Below, one piece after another: positions 36,846 to 58,600 of a stretch of DNA of 64,000 bases. Under the pieces are notes generated by a model that ran no database searches, was not told where the DNA came from, and saw only the letters and a list, made by a program, of their open reading frames with translations. This DNA comes from Xiphias gladius. Lineage: Eukaryota; Chordata; Actinopteri; Istiophoriformes; Xiphiidae. The DNA lies in assembly GCF_016859285.1 (NCBI RefSeq), contig NC_053408.1, forward strand, positions 7,599,713 through 7,663,712, in the 5' to 3' direction. Position numbers and translations under genes: made by a program. The stretch's first letter is position 1, and each line of letters opens with the position of its first letter.

Positions 36846-37303
36846 TATACACTCAGTTGTCAGTTTATTAGGTACCCCTACCTATCGAATGCAGTCTAAA
36901 ACAGTCCTGTAATAAAAACTACCCTCATGAAGATCATACTGTTCAGTTTTTGACTGTTTTGGGGAGATGTGGATTCAACTGTGTGATCATTTTGGGGGAT
37001 GTTGTTTGTGATGCTGGTGAACTGTATTACATTATACAGAGACGCCCATTTAGCCTACCAACATTGATACAAATGGGGTAGACAAAATAGAAACTCCTGT
37101 CCTTACAATGCATTACAGTTCAACAGCAACACAAACTGCAGCCCTCAAAATGACCATAAAGTTGGGTCAGCACCTGTAACGCATTTTCAACGGAAACTGA
37201 ACATTATAACCTTCATGAAAGGAAGATTTTCTAGCAGGACTGTTGTATTAGGTTGCATTAGTTTTAGCTAGGGGTACCTAATAAACTGACAACTGAGTGT
37301 ATA
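36846..37303. mobile_element. Complete MITE with perfect 33-bp inverted ends
   Basis: The left end (36846-36878) starts TATACACTCAGTTGTCAGTT and is the exact reverse complement of the right end (37271-37303). The inner arms also pair in part (ATGAAGATCATACTGTTCAG on the left, CTGAACATTATAACCTTCAT on the right), so the element is largely palindromic. There is no coding frame. Terminal TATA may include a TA target duplication, which would fit a Tc1/mariner-type mover. An older relative lies at 7324-7662. Confidence 0.85.
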
Positions 37304-37633
37304 TTTTCAGAATCTACTTATTCCAAAAGTTTGTAAACATTTGTAAACTTCTGTTTGCTGCACTAATTATCTGAATCTGTGAACTTACTATTATCTGCGG
37401 CCAACAGATACTGTAAATAACTTTTTTTTTTTTTAACCCAACAATCAATCCATAACTGTAGTAATAGTTAGTTGCAGGCCCGCTGAAAACAGAACTCCTC
37501 TGAATATGTCAGATTTGGTGTGCCAATGTAGCCATCAGCTACTGAAGATTAAAAGTTAGACTTTTGTTATTCTATAGGCAGATTTTGAAGACTTTAAACT
37601 AGTTTCAGGTTATACAGTTAAGATCACCATTTA

Positions 37634-37671
37634 GTTGCCTCTGTCCATAGAGTTTGATAGACAGAGGCAAC
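37634..37671. repeat. Perfect 12-bp hairpin
   Basis: GTTGCCTCTGTC at 37634-37645 pairs perfectly with GACAGAGGCAAC at 37660-37671 across a 14-base loop. It lies in the msh2-fbxo11 spacer, beyond both likely polyA sites. It may be a scrap of a small inverted-repeat element. Confidence 0.6.
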
Positions 37672-38061
37672 TTTGTTCAATAGGTTCACCTCCGAACCTT
37701 GAAAACAATTTAGTAATATATCTAAAGTCTGACAAAGGTCACTTATATTGGATGCTGTAAAAGAAATATCAACCCAAAAGATCACCAGCTGTTACAGATG
37801 AATAATGCAGGCCTTTCTCAATAGCAGGTTTCCTAACTCCTGGAGGACCTGCAACACCTGACAGAGACTCAGAGCAGCTGCACGCGGTCGAGTGAACAAG
37901 GTTTTTTTTGGGGTGGTTATTCACCTGCCAAACTTTATCCCATAGGATACTTAAGCAGCATTTTGTTTAATAAGAGCGGCCATTTGTCGAATATTCTGCA
38001 GGACGTGGATTTCATCATAGCGAGTGAATTTACAAGACAGACACCTCTGATCTAATAAAGT

Positions 38062-38067
38062 TTTATT
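38062..38067 (-). terminator. fbxo11: Candidate fbxo11 polyadenylation signal
   Basis: TTTATT on the plus strand (AATAAA on the minus strand) about 1.4 kb after the fbxo11 stop. The implied 3' untranslated region would include the CA tracts at 38.4-38.9 kb. Other signals are possible. Confidence 0.4.
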
Positions 38068-38389
38068 TTCTTAGAAATGGCCAGTTTCCTGTTTTCTTTT
38101 TTTGTCTTTCTAAGAAAGTATACCCCTTTTTGAATTCCAACTAGCATCTACATAATGGTTATTGAATACTTCACAATATATTAAGTCTAGATGTTATGGT
38201 ACATGCATACGATTCAGGCTGCATGAGGAGCCACAGTCACCACGATACACGGGGGAGAAGGGGGGAGGACGTGGGGGGACTGCAGATTGACTCATCAGTT
38301 CCAGTTCAAAGGAGCTCTGATGCCTCCTATTGAAACCCTCTCCACAAAACACTGACTGCATCAACTTATAAACATATACCCACATACCC

Positions 38390-38421
38390 ACACACACACA
38401 CACACACACACACGCACGCCA

Positions 38422-38456
<35 letters not shown>
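38390..38456. repeat. Interrupted (CA)n microsatellite
   Basis: CA run with short CG-containing interruptions, probably inside the fbxo11 3' untranslated region. Confidence 0.9.
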
Positions 38457-38457
<1 letters not shown>

Positions 38458-38494
38458 CTTTCATTGTACACAACACATTTTTTTTTTTTACACA

Positions 38495-38529
<35 letters not shown>
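38495..38529. repeat. (CA)n microsatellite
   Basis: About 16 CA units just right of a T-run, probably in the fbxo11 3' untranslated region. Confidence 0.9.
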
Positions 38530-38531
<2 letters not shown>

Positions 38532-38863
38532 TTATACAACTGTGGAGCCCCTCCACCTGCCATTTAAGCTAATATACTGGAGAGGGTTTTTTAGTGTTTA
38601 AACGAGATTCTCTTTCACAGAAAGAACTTCACCACTGGGACGTTTGAGTTTCTGCAGTTTGCCTTGGTGTCGGGGTGGGAGGAGGGACGCTAACCAAAGA
38701 AAAATAATAATAATTATAATAATATATAATAAAATAAAAGACATTCAAATACAGTCAGCTTTTTGCTTGAAAATACAAAACTACATGAGAAAGCATTGAA
38801 ATAAAATCCACTGATCAGAACATATTTAAAAAAAAAAAAAAAAAAAAAGCCCAAGTGCTCCAT

Positions 38864-38891
<28 letters not shown>
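38864..38891. repeat. (CA)n microsatellite
   Basis: About 14 CA units next to an A19 run, probably in the fbxo11 3' untranslated region. Confidence 0.9.
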
Positions 38892-38894
<3 letters not shown>

Positions 38895-39469
38895 TTGCTC
38901 TTTATCCACACACAACAGAGCAACATCCTCCCATCCGTTGCCTAGTTACAACCGCCTGGGCAGCCAATGGGGATGGCAGCTGCGAGGAAGCAGGAAGTCT
39001 CTTTGACAGCAGTTCTTGTGAAGAAGAAGTGGGCTGGGAGCCGAGGATTAACACCGGGGAGGTGGGGGTGGGGGACTTCATGTTCTGCCAGGCGTAGGGC
39101 ACCATCGACAGCCCCTCTGCATAGCCCTTCTCCTCCCATCTTCTCTCTGTCTGCAGACTGCTATAAGAAATACTCAATGAGGAATCTCTTGTGGCCATTC
39201 TGTCAGTCTACCCTCAGCTCCACTGCTCCCTCTAGTGGAGTCTGTCTCCGCCGCAGCGAGGGACTGCAGCGGGCAGGAAGCTGCTTCCTCTGCAGCCTCT
39301 TTCACATCGATCCCATCTGAGAGCGCCGCAATCATAGAGTCTCTCTGGGTCCTTATGGCTGCAAGTGGATGTGTATGTAACTTTGTGTGTTTGAGTGTGT
39401 GTGTATGGCTGTGTGCAATGTAATGTGTTTGTATGCTTATGTGAGAGAGTGTAACTCGACCGGACGCCT

Positions 39470-51030
<11,561 letters not shown>

Positions 51031-51430
51031 CTGGGGAGTTGGTTGTTGAAAAATAGACTGCTATCCTCGACCGCCCGCTACTAAATTTCGCCCTCGACCC
51101 AAACTGCCACCCGGACGGCCTTTTTCCCAGATACACCCAAACAACTGCGATCAAAAACCCGCTGGTATTTGGGGTGTAATCGCTTTTTTTTTTTTTTTTT
51201 TTTTTTTTTCTCCTCCTCCGTGGTGTTACAGCTCCCCCCGTATCGCCGCTCGGTGCCAGCTCCGTCTCAGTCTGTAGCAGGAGGAGCCATTAACCCACAC
51301 GGGAAACAATCGCGAGAAAAAAAAAGAGCAGAGTGTCCGTTCGACCATTCGCAGCGGGTGTTTTATAAGCTCCTCGTGCAACAACCAATCAGGAGCCTCG
51401 TATCAGGACGACGTGACGAATCTTTCTGTT
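51031..51430 (-). promoter_or_regulatory. fbxo11: fbxo11 promoter region
   Basis: The 400 bases upstream of the fbxo11 ATG are rich in CpG compared with the surrounding AT-rich DNA. They contain a CCAAT box at 51385-51389 and a CRE-like ACGTGACG near 51410. A T-run of about 26 bases (near 51184-51209) lies between these motifs and the ATG. No TATA box is clear. Confidence 0.5.
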
Positions 51431-51714
51431 GGGGTTCGGAATCGGTCAAGCGGCGATGTGATCGATGCACGGACACGCGAACGGACTCGCCAAAAAAAAT
51501 AATGTGCGTTTTGCAGCCGCGGGGGTCAGTGTCAGGTGCGTGAATGGATAACGAGCGGGGCCCCATGCCGGTGTGATTTGCAACAGCGTGCCACACTGAC
51601 CGGGATCAGGCTTTGACGCTGAAATGTTAAAGCATTTCTACAAAATTTAAGTTCACCATTGCTAGATTATTGACAATAAGCAAATGGTCCTGCAGTTTGC
51701 CTTATTATTTTCCT

Positions 51715-52015
51715 ACACAGGAATGGGAGAATTATGAGAGAATGGGCCCATGGGCACAGACAAGTAAAAGGCCCCCCACCCCTCCTATACAGGAGCCCGA
51801 AAGAGACACAGAATGAGTACAAATGGTGCGTCTGTTGCAGTCGTTTTGTGTCTCTTTGTAGTCCTTTCACATCTCTTTGTAGTTGCTTTACGTCTCTGAG
51901 GTCGTTCTGTGTCTCTGGGGTCGTTTTGAGTCCTTTAACTGAGCTCTTTGACTTTCAAACAAGAAATATTAGCAGTACCTTCATACAGAGTCTGTGCCCA
52001 TTAGGCCCCTTCAGT
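51715..52015 (+). repeat. Percomorph repeat with internal ~23-bp periodicity
   Basis: Words CAAGTAAAAGGCCCCCCACC, then four or five diverged units around GTCGTTTTGTGTCTCTTTGTA (51839-51935), then GTGCCCATTAGGCCCCTTCAG. I recognise the TCGTTTTGTGTCTCTTTGTAG phrase as frequent in percomorph DNA. Class unknown. Confidence 0.5.
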
Positions 52016-54028
52016 AATGCCTCCCTGCTAATAAGGGATTGATATTTATTATTTTCCATATTTGAAAATATGAATGGAGTGGAGGGATGCGCTTGTTTAT
52101 ATGGACGTTCTGACACTTTAGTATCTTGAAAATCAAAATCATTAGTGAATAGAAACAGAGTTTTAAAGCAGGAAACATGAACTGAGAAGTGGAATTCGAT
52201 GGTAAATGCAATAACAAAACGTAAAATTTAAAAGCCTTTTGAGAATTAATTATAAAATTCCATTTAAATGGACAATTATTAATTTGTAGCTCAAGCACAA
52301 TAAGGCAAGAGAATGCTTACCTGGGAAATCTAATTATTTCTTTATTTTAAGTCTTTTTCAGTGCATCATTTATATCCAAATTTAATTCATCAGTTTATAT
52401 GTGCATTTTAAAAAGTGTAATGATTAATAGATTGATTACAATTTAAAAAGTCCCTCAAGTATTCCAGCGGGTGGCACACTCCTTCTCTAAATACTATTTG
52501 AGTCCATTTTAATTCACATGAATTCAAGCTACTACAGCCTCCATTCTCTGTGAAAAAAAAAATCCCAAACAATCCACAATCTTTTTACAGCCCAGCCAAC
52601 TTTTAAGCCTCCGGGAGGTGAGGGTTTGAGTCTTCAAACACAGATTTTGGGTGGAGTTCAGTTTTAATAAACCCGTCTGGTCAATTAGTATCATTTTTAT
52701 TTAATTGGACCACTAGAGGGCATTGTGCAGCTGCATACGATCAAATGATAAAGCCATGAACCCAACCCGCTGGAAGACACGGCACAGCCTCACACAGAGA
52801 CTGCTTTGTGACATCGGTGCAAGGTTTCATCTGGAGTCTTTTCCTTCATCAGGTCGTGTTCTGTCTGGAGAAGAAATGCGTGTAGCAAGCAGCATCTGCA
52901 CCTCACCACATTCAACATTCAAACAAATGAAGCGATCAGTCGTTTTCGGCCATCAGCGCAAATAAGTTTGGAGAGCCATTATACTACAATACAGAACTGA
53001 GTAATCCCTTGAATCATTTTTAGTCCATTCTGCCGATTTTGCTGGCTGGATATTATTACTTTTTGAAGATTTGTGGGTCTTTTTTATTAGATAGTTAGAG
53101 GGGTGGACAGGAAACACGGGGAGGGAAAGGGTCATACAGCAAACTAAGGGTGTTGCTGTAATATGTTTAATGTTTTAAGCAGAAGGTCAACAAGAAGCCC
53201 TGAATGTTATTGCTGAAAGTAGCTCCTAAGCTAAATATTCTCTGAGTTTTAGTAGTTTGAGAGGGACTTGCTGAAATCTGTACATTATGGCTGTTTTTCT
53301 GGAGATGCAGGTTTGTCACATTATTGCACAGCGTTCTGTGTAGAGACTTAATGATCGTCAGCACAGCACGAACTATAGTATAGTCTGCAAGGCCAAATAA
53401 AGACTAGGTGAGTTTTTTCTAATTTTTTCCAGTCTTGAGCTGCAAAGCAACATCTTATGGTGACTGTTTCAGTCTAAACCTGAAGTCAGTCCTCCCCAGA
53501 AGGAAAATATGCCTTTTTGAAGACATTAATCCATTGATGTAACCTTGTATGCAACTGTTGTCTGTGTTCAATTATTTTCATAAAATAGTATTGGTTTGAT
53601 GTCAATGTTTTTGTTAAAAATACATCTTTTATGAAGGCATGTTAGGAAAGAATACCACCAGCTGTGAAGATAGAGAATAGTGCCTTTAATTGTTATTGTT
53701 CTGTTAAAACTAGCCTCCACATTGGTGTTATGTTTTTGTAACAGCGCTGCTGTAAATGTGTGCTTTGCTTTCACTATCAATTGTTGGATAGCAAATTTGT
53801 AGTGCTTGTTGTGAGTATGTTTATAGTATATTGTTGTTCACAGCTGTATAGACCATAACAGAGCGGCGATCCAGATAAATCCTGCATCAGTAGCATCACC
53901 TGGTGGTTAGAGAGTAAAAAAGCACCCACACACACACTGTTGGCATGTAGGAGGCAGTGTATCCATATCAATGAGATGGACTCCTTCTTGCAGCTGCAGC
54001 CTTGAAACCCTGGCTTGCTTCTCTCTCT

Positions 54029-54030
<2 letters not shown>

Positions 54031-54079
<49 letters not shown>
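54031..54079. repeat. (GT)n microsatellite
   Basis: About 24 GT units preceded by (CT)6 in the fbxo11-fshr spacer. Confidence 0.95.
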
Positions 54080-54084
<5 letters not shown>

Positions 54085-55030
54085 GTGCGTGTGGGCCCGC
54101 GCCTTATCTAGCTGCCATATCCCTCCTCCTGTAATAAGCAGAGAGAGCAGCTGTGTAGTCTCCCCTCCCACAACCACCCACCCAACCTGGCACAAAGAGC
54201 AGAGGTTGGTAGGGTCACTTTGTCCTTGAAAGCTTCAGATGCTCTGAAGGACAGCGTTTCTAGATAAAGACAGCTAAATTGAATGTGTGTGTGAGTTTTT
54301 CCTTTTGTTATGACTCTTCGTACTCTCACATTCACCATACAAACTCTACTCAATCAGAGAAGATATAATAAACGTTATAAAATGGTGTCGAAAAAAATCA
54401 CAAAGATACATTTTGTGAAAAACATGGATATAAAAAGGTGACAATATTACCATTTACAAACAATAAACATAATTACATTACAAAGATAATTACATTTCCC
54501 TCCTTTAAACAATTAGAGAAACTGAAGGGTAGAAAGGGATGTGGAGGCATGGAGAGCTACAGCAGGTGGCGTGTATGAGGAGAATATTAATAAGCAGGTA
54601 CCTTCTTCGTGCTTCTTAATGAATATCATTCAATCGTAACGTTGACTGTCGACTGAATGGTGATTTCTTGACGTGCATGTGCTGACATCTACAAGCGTCA
54701 AAGTCTTTGCTAAGCTACTTCAAAGTATTTTCTCTTGTTTCTTTATCTTGGCACACCAGATGGATGATGTTTGTTACCTAAGACTGTACATGATATGAAG
54801 TCAGTTTACTTTTTCCCCTAGTCTCTCTAATTTTACTCATGATCCAAATTGCGGTAAAACTCCACCCGTCTGGCCCTCCAATCAAGTTAAAACAAAAACA
54901 AGGAATTATCTAGGGCAGTAATTTGACCTAGATTTGCTCAAAGAACCTGCAGTTGTTTTCTAGCCATTTGTGATTGGATTGCTATTGTGCATAGAGTAGA
55001 GTTTACCGCTGGGTCACACGGTTTTAGAAG

Positions 55031-55216
55031 GTGGGGGGGCCAGGGCTCAGGTGGTAGAGCAGGTTGGCCGCTGATCCCTGTATTGGCAGACCGATCCCCA
55101 GCTCCCCCGAAACCCAGGTTGCGTTTCTCTCCCTTGCGGAAGGGGCATCCGTCATAAAAACCTATGCTGGATGGGTGATCTGTTGTGGAGACCCCTAATG
55201 GGAGCAGCTAAAAGAC

Positions 55217-55273
<57 letters not shown>
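55031..55273 (+). mobile_element. tRNA-derived SINE with (CA)n tail
   Basis: The left part has a tRNA-like A box (GGTGGTAGAGCAGG) and, further on, a GATCC word. The body reads GGAAGGGGCATCCGTCATAAAA, and the tail GTGGAGACCCCTAATGGGAG resembles the LINE2-type 3' end shared by many fish SINEs. It runs straight into about 28 CA units (55218-55273), a common fate of SINE tails. It cannot fold as a working tRNA. Confidence 0.75.
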
Positions 55274-55275
<2 letters not shown>

Positions 55276-55590
55276 TTTCGGAAGGACACTGACAGTTGTG
55301 CCCTTGTGGTTCAGATCTTGAGTCCAAAGAGTCAGTGGCTGATGGTCTGGTCAAAGATATTGGCAACATATTTGAGATACATAAAAAGCAACAAAAATTC
55401 GATGCTGACCAAATAATAACAATAATGAGTTGGGGCCTCATTTTCAGGATTTAGGAATGTGATTCTATATCTCAACAACATGTGAGAGAGAACAAGAGGA
55501 CCTCTTATACAAAGTCAAATTTTTCTAACTTTAAGTGTGTTCATGCATTATATTTTGTCAATATCTCAATCAGCGCCAAGAAGAATTAGC

Positions 55591-55596
55591 TTTATT
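55591..55596 (-). terminator. fshr: Candidate fshr polyadenylation signal
   Basis: AATAAA on the minus strand about 90 bases after the fshr stop codon. It would give a short 3' untranslated region. Longer forms cannot be excluded. Confidence 0.45.
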
Positions 55597-55684
55597 TGTC
55601 TGAGAGAAATAGGACCTCTCTGGGGAGAGAAATATGACCCTCCTGCTGACAATCCAGCAAAACGTCTGGATTTTTCAAAGACAG

Positions 55685-58600
55685 TTAGCATTCTTGTTTC
55701 ACATCAAGACTCAATGCATTGGCCAAGGAGTACAGCATCACATGGCCGCTCTTTGTGGAGGTCCACGCCGGCTGCTGACAGGACGAACTCTCCGTCCGGT
55801 AAATCTGCGCCCGGGTCTTAAACAGGCCAAAGCGAGCTGCGAGGAGAAAGAAGTCCCGTCTGAAGGTGCGGGTGAAGAAGGCGTACAGGAAGGGGTTGGA
55901 GCACGAGTTGATCGGGTAGAAGAGGACCAGCAGGAGTTTAGATTCTGAGACGGTGATGAGAGGGACCTTCAGGGCGGCTAAGATAGCAAAGAAGGAGATG
56001 GGAGCCATGCAGACGAAGTCAGTGAAGATGAGGACGGCCATGCGTTGGGCCACACGGGTGTCGGCATGGGCCGGCACTGACAAGGGGTTGCGGACAGTCA
56101 GGTAGATGCTGAGGTAACAGCCACACACACAGAAGAAGGCCAAGATGTTGAGGAGGAGGAGAGTCACAACATAGACCTGAGACACCAGAGACTCCACGTC
56201 CATGGGCAGACAGATACTCACCTGTTCCATAAACAAATACAAGACCATGTTCAGGAGCCTTGAATGTACTTAATTTTCACATCATAACCTGGGACAAAGG
56301 CCTCACTGAAGGTTTATGAACCACTAGACTATAAACAGACACCTACTGTATGTGTAAATAGGTGCATATTCAGATGAATAAATAAACTAAGCCACCAACT
56401 AAAGGTCAGCAAATGAATGTAATATATGTGAATTATTTTTGATATAATGTTTTTCGGCAAAGCAGCAATTGTGTTGTTGGCGTCCTGTTGGTCAAGCGGT
56501 TTAAGAAGCATTCCATGTAACCACAACATTGGGTTCCAGCTGGGAACCTTCGTTGCTTGTCATCACCCCTCTCTTTCTGTGTGTTTGCTGTCTCTCTATA
56601 GGCTAATGTCACGCTATCAAATAAAGGCATATATGCCATGAAAAATAAGAAAACGAAAAAAAAAACAAAGCAGCAAAAGCATGGACATGGACCAAGGGGA
56701 TCTTTAAAAGGGCTACTGGTTTTTGAGGATACTGAAATGCATTATTAGCCACAGCAGACAACATGCAATAATAGTCCTACTTATGGAACATCATCTGAGG
56801 AATGCATTACCCTTGGGTTTTTGCTGATTTTTTTTTTTTTTGTATATTTTGAAGCAGAGCTGAAGCAGTTAAGTTGCTTAATCAATTAGTAGATGGACAG
56901 AATTAATAGGAAACCATTTTGATTGTAAAGTCATTTTTCAAGCAATAATGCCAAACATTTGATGGTTCCAGGTTCTCATTGGTGAGAATTTTGCTGCTTT
57001 CCCTTTCTTACATCATAGCAAATTGAATATCACTGGGTTTTGGGCTGTTGGTCAAACAAAACTGGTATTTACGATTAATTGATTAATTAAGAAAATAATT
57101 GGTAGATTGATTGCTAATGAAGATAACAATCAGTCGCAGCCCTATATCTATTGAATCTAATCTCAGATATGGAACACTACATTCTATTTGTTGTATATAT
57201 GATTTTTGTAAATTTTGAAGCATATAAAGCATATTCTATTTCATTCTATATCATTTTGTACAGTATGAGTTCATGCACCATTTTGAATCCCTAAATACAT
57301 GGACCTGAGCAAGTACTAAAAGGAACATATAGTAAATTGGTGATACAAACTGGAAAGCACAGAGGACTTGAATGGAGAATGTGTGGTTTACACACCCACC
57401 TTGCTGTAGCTGCTGACCCCAACTGTGGGCAACAAAGCGGCCAGAGATGAAAAGATCCAGCCTGCTGTCATGACGATACAGGCGTGTCTCAGGCGGAGTT
57501 TACGGTCGAGCCGCAGAGCATGTGTAATGGTGTGCCAGCGCTCCAGGGTGATCGCTGTTAATGTGAACACTGACAGTTCACTGGCAAACACCTGCAAAAC
57601 ACACAAAAAAAAAAACACGCACACATTGTTCTCTTCAAACCTGTACATTGATGAGTGTTGTCATTGATGTAGGGCTATATATATGCAAAGGACTCCATGT
57701 GTGTGCACACACCGTAAAGAATCCAGCAGCACTGCAGCCCAGGCCCATCTGCCAGTCTATGGCATGGTTGTAGTACCGGCCGCGAGTGAGCATGTCTACG
57801 GTTGCTATGACTGCCAGGTAGATGCCCATGCAGAGGTCAGCAAAGGCCAAGTGGCACATGAGGAAACGAGGAACGGTCAGTTTGGAGCGGCTGCCTGACA
57901 ACACAGCGGTGGAAACAGAAAGGTGAGAAAAATGACTCAGACAAGCACAAAGCAGCCAGTCTTGGTATACCCAAAAGTAAAGATAAACAAGTATTAAACG
58001 TAAAATGTCCTCAGGCTGATATTCTATTGCAGAAGAGAGTAAAGCTTAGTTTTGCTGTCATGTGAAAACCTTTTAATTCCAGTTTTTAGGATTTACGTGT
58101 TTTTGTATCAGTTGAAGATGAAATGGAAGTAAATAAGAAAAAGAAATAAGCATAGTGGAGAGAGTATGAAGAGTACATTCGTTTCTTAAAATGTAGTGGG
58201 GGGGAAAAATATTTAGTTTCACAAAATGGAAATAGTCAAATAAGGTGCAAATAACTCAAATTTGAAATCAAGTACAGTACTTGACTAAGTGTGTTTAGTT
58301 GTACTTATTTACCTTACAACTCTGAAAGCAGTACCTTAGCATTTGACATGAGTAGGCAGACCCTAAAAAACTACCAAACATTTTCTTAAAAGGACTAAAA
58401 TATAACATGCAAAATCCACACAGACGGGTCAATGAAAATGCCAAAAACTTTAGGCACAGTATGACATAATGTTAATTTTGCTTTGGAAACGATTTTCCTG
58501 TTCAATACCTAACATAACAAGGAGTACAACTGAGTTCCCCAGCAGTGCGAGGATAGAGATGATCCAGATGAGGACCCGTAGGGAGACGGCAGACATGATG

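Larger units (their letters stand above)
36468..39469. other. Tail-to-tail spacer between msh2 and fbxo11
   Basis: Three kilobases separate the two stop codons. The interval holds the msh2 polyA signal, a complete 458 bp MITE, a short perfect hairpin (37634-37671), a candidate fbxo11 polyA signal at 38062-38067, and three CA tracts in what should be the fbxo11 3' untranslated region. No exon resembling KCNK12 or MSH6, which lie here in human, is present. Confidence 0.6.
51431..55590. other. Spacer between fbxo11 and the fshr 3' end
   Basis: Apart from repeats at 51715-52015, 54031-54079 and 55031-55273, I see AT-rich DNA with no convincing exon. A small open frame near 52723-52965 has no recognisable similarity or splice context. 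In human, FOXN2, PPP1R21, STON1, GTF2A1L and LHCGR lie between FBXO11 and FSHR. None is visible here. Confidence 0.5.

Noticed and set aside
55031-55110. Possible tRNA gene
   Set aside because: An A-box-like GGTGGTAGAGCAGG is present but the sequence does not complete a cloverleaf, and it continues into a SINE body and LINE2-like tail.
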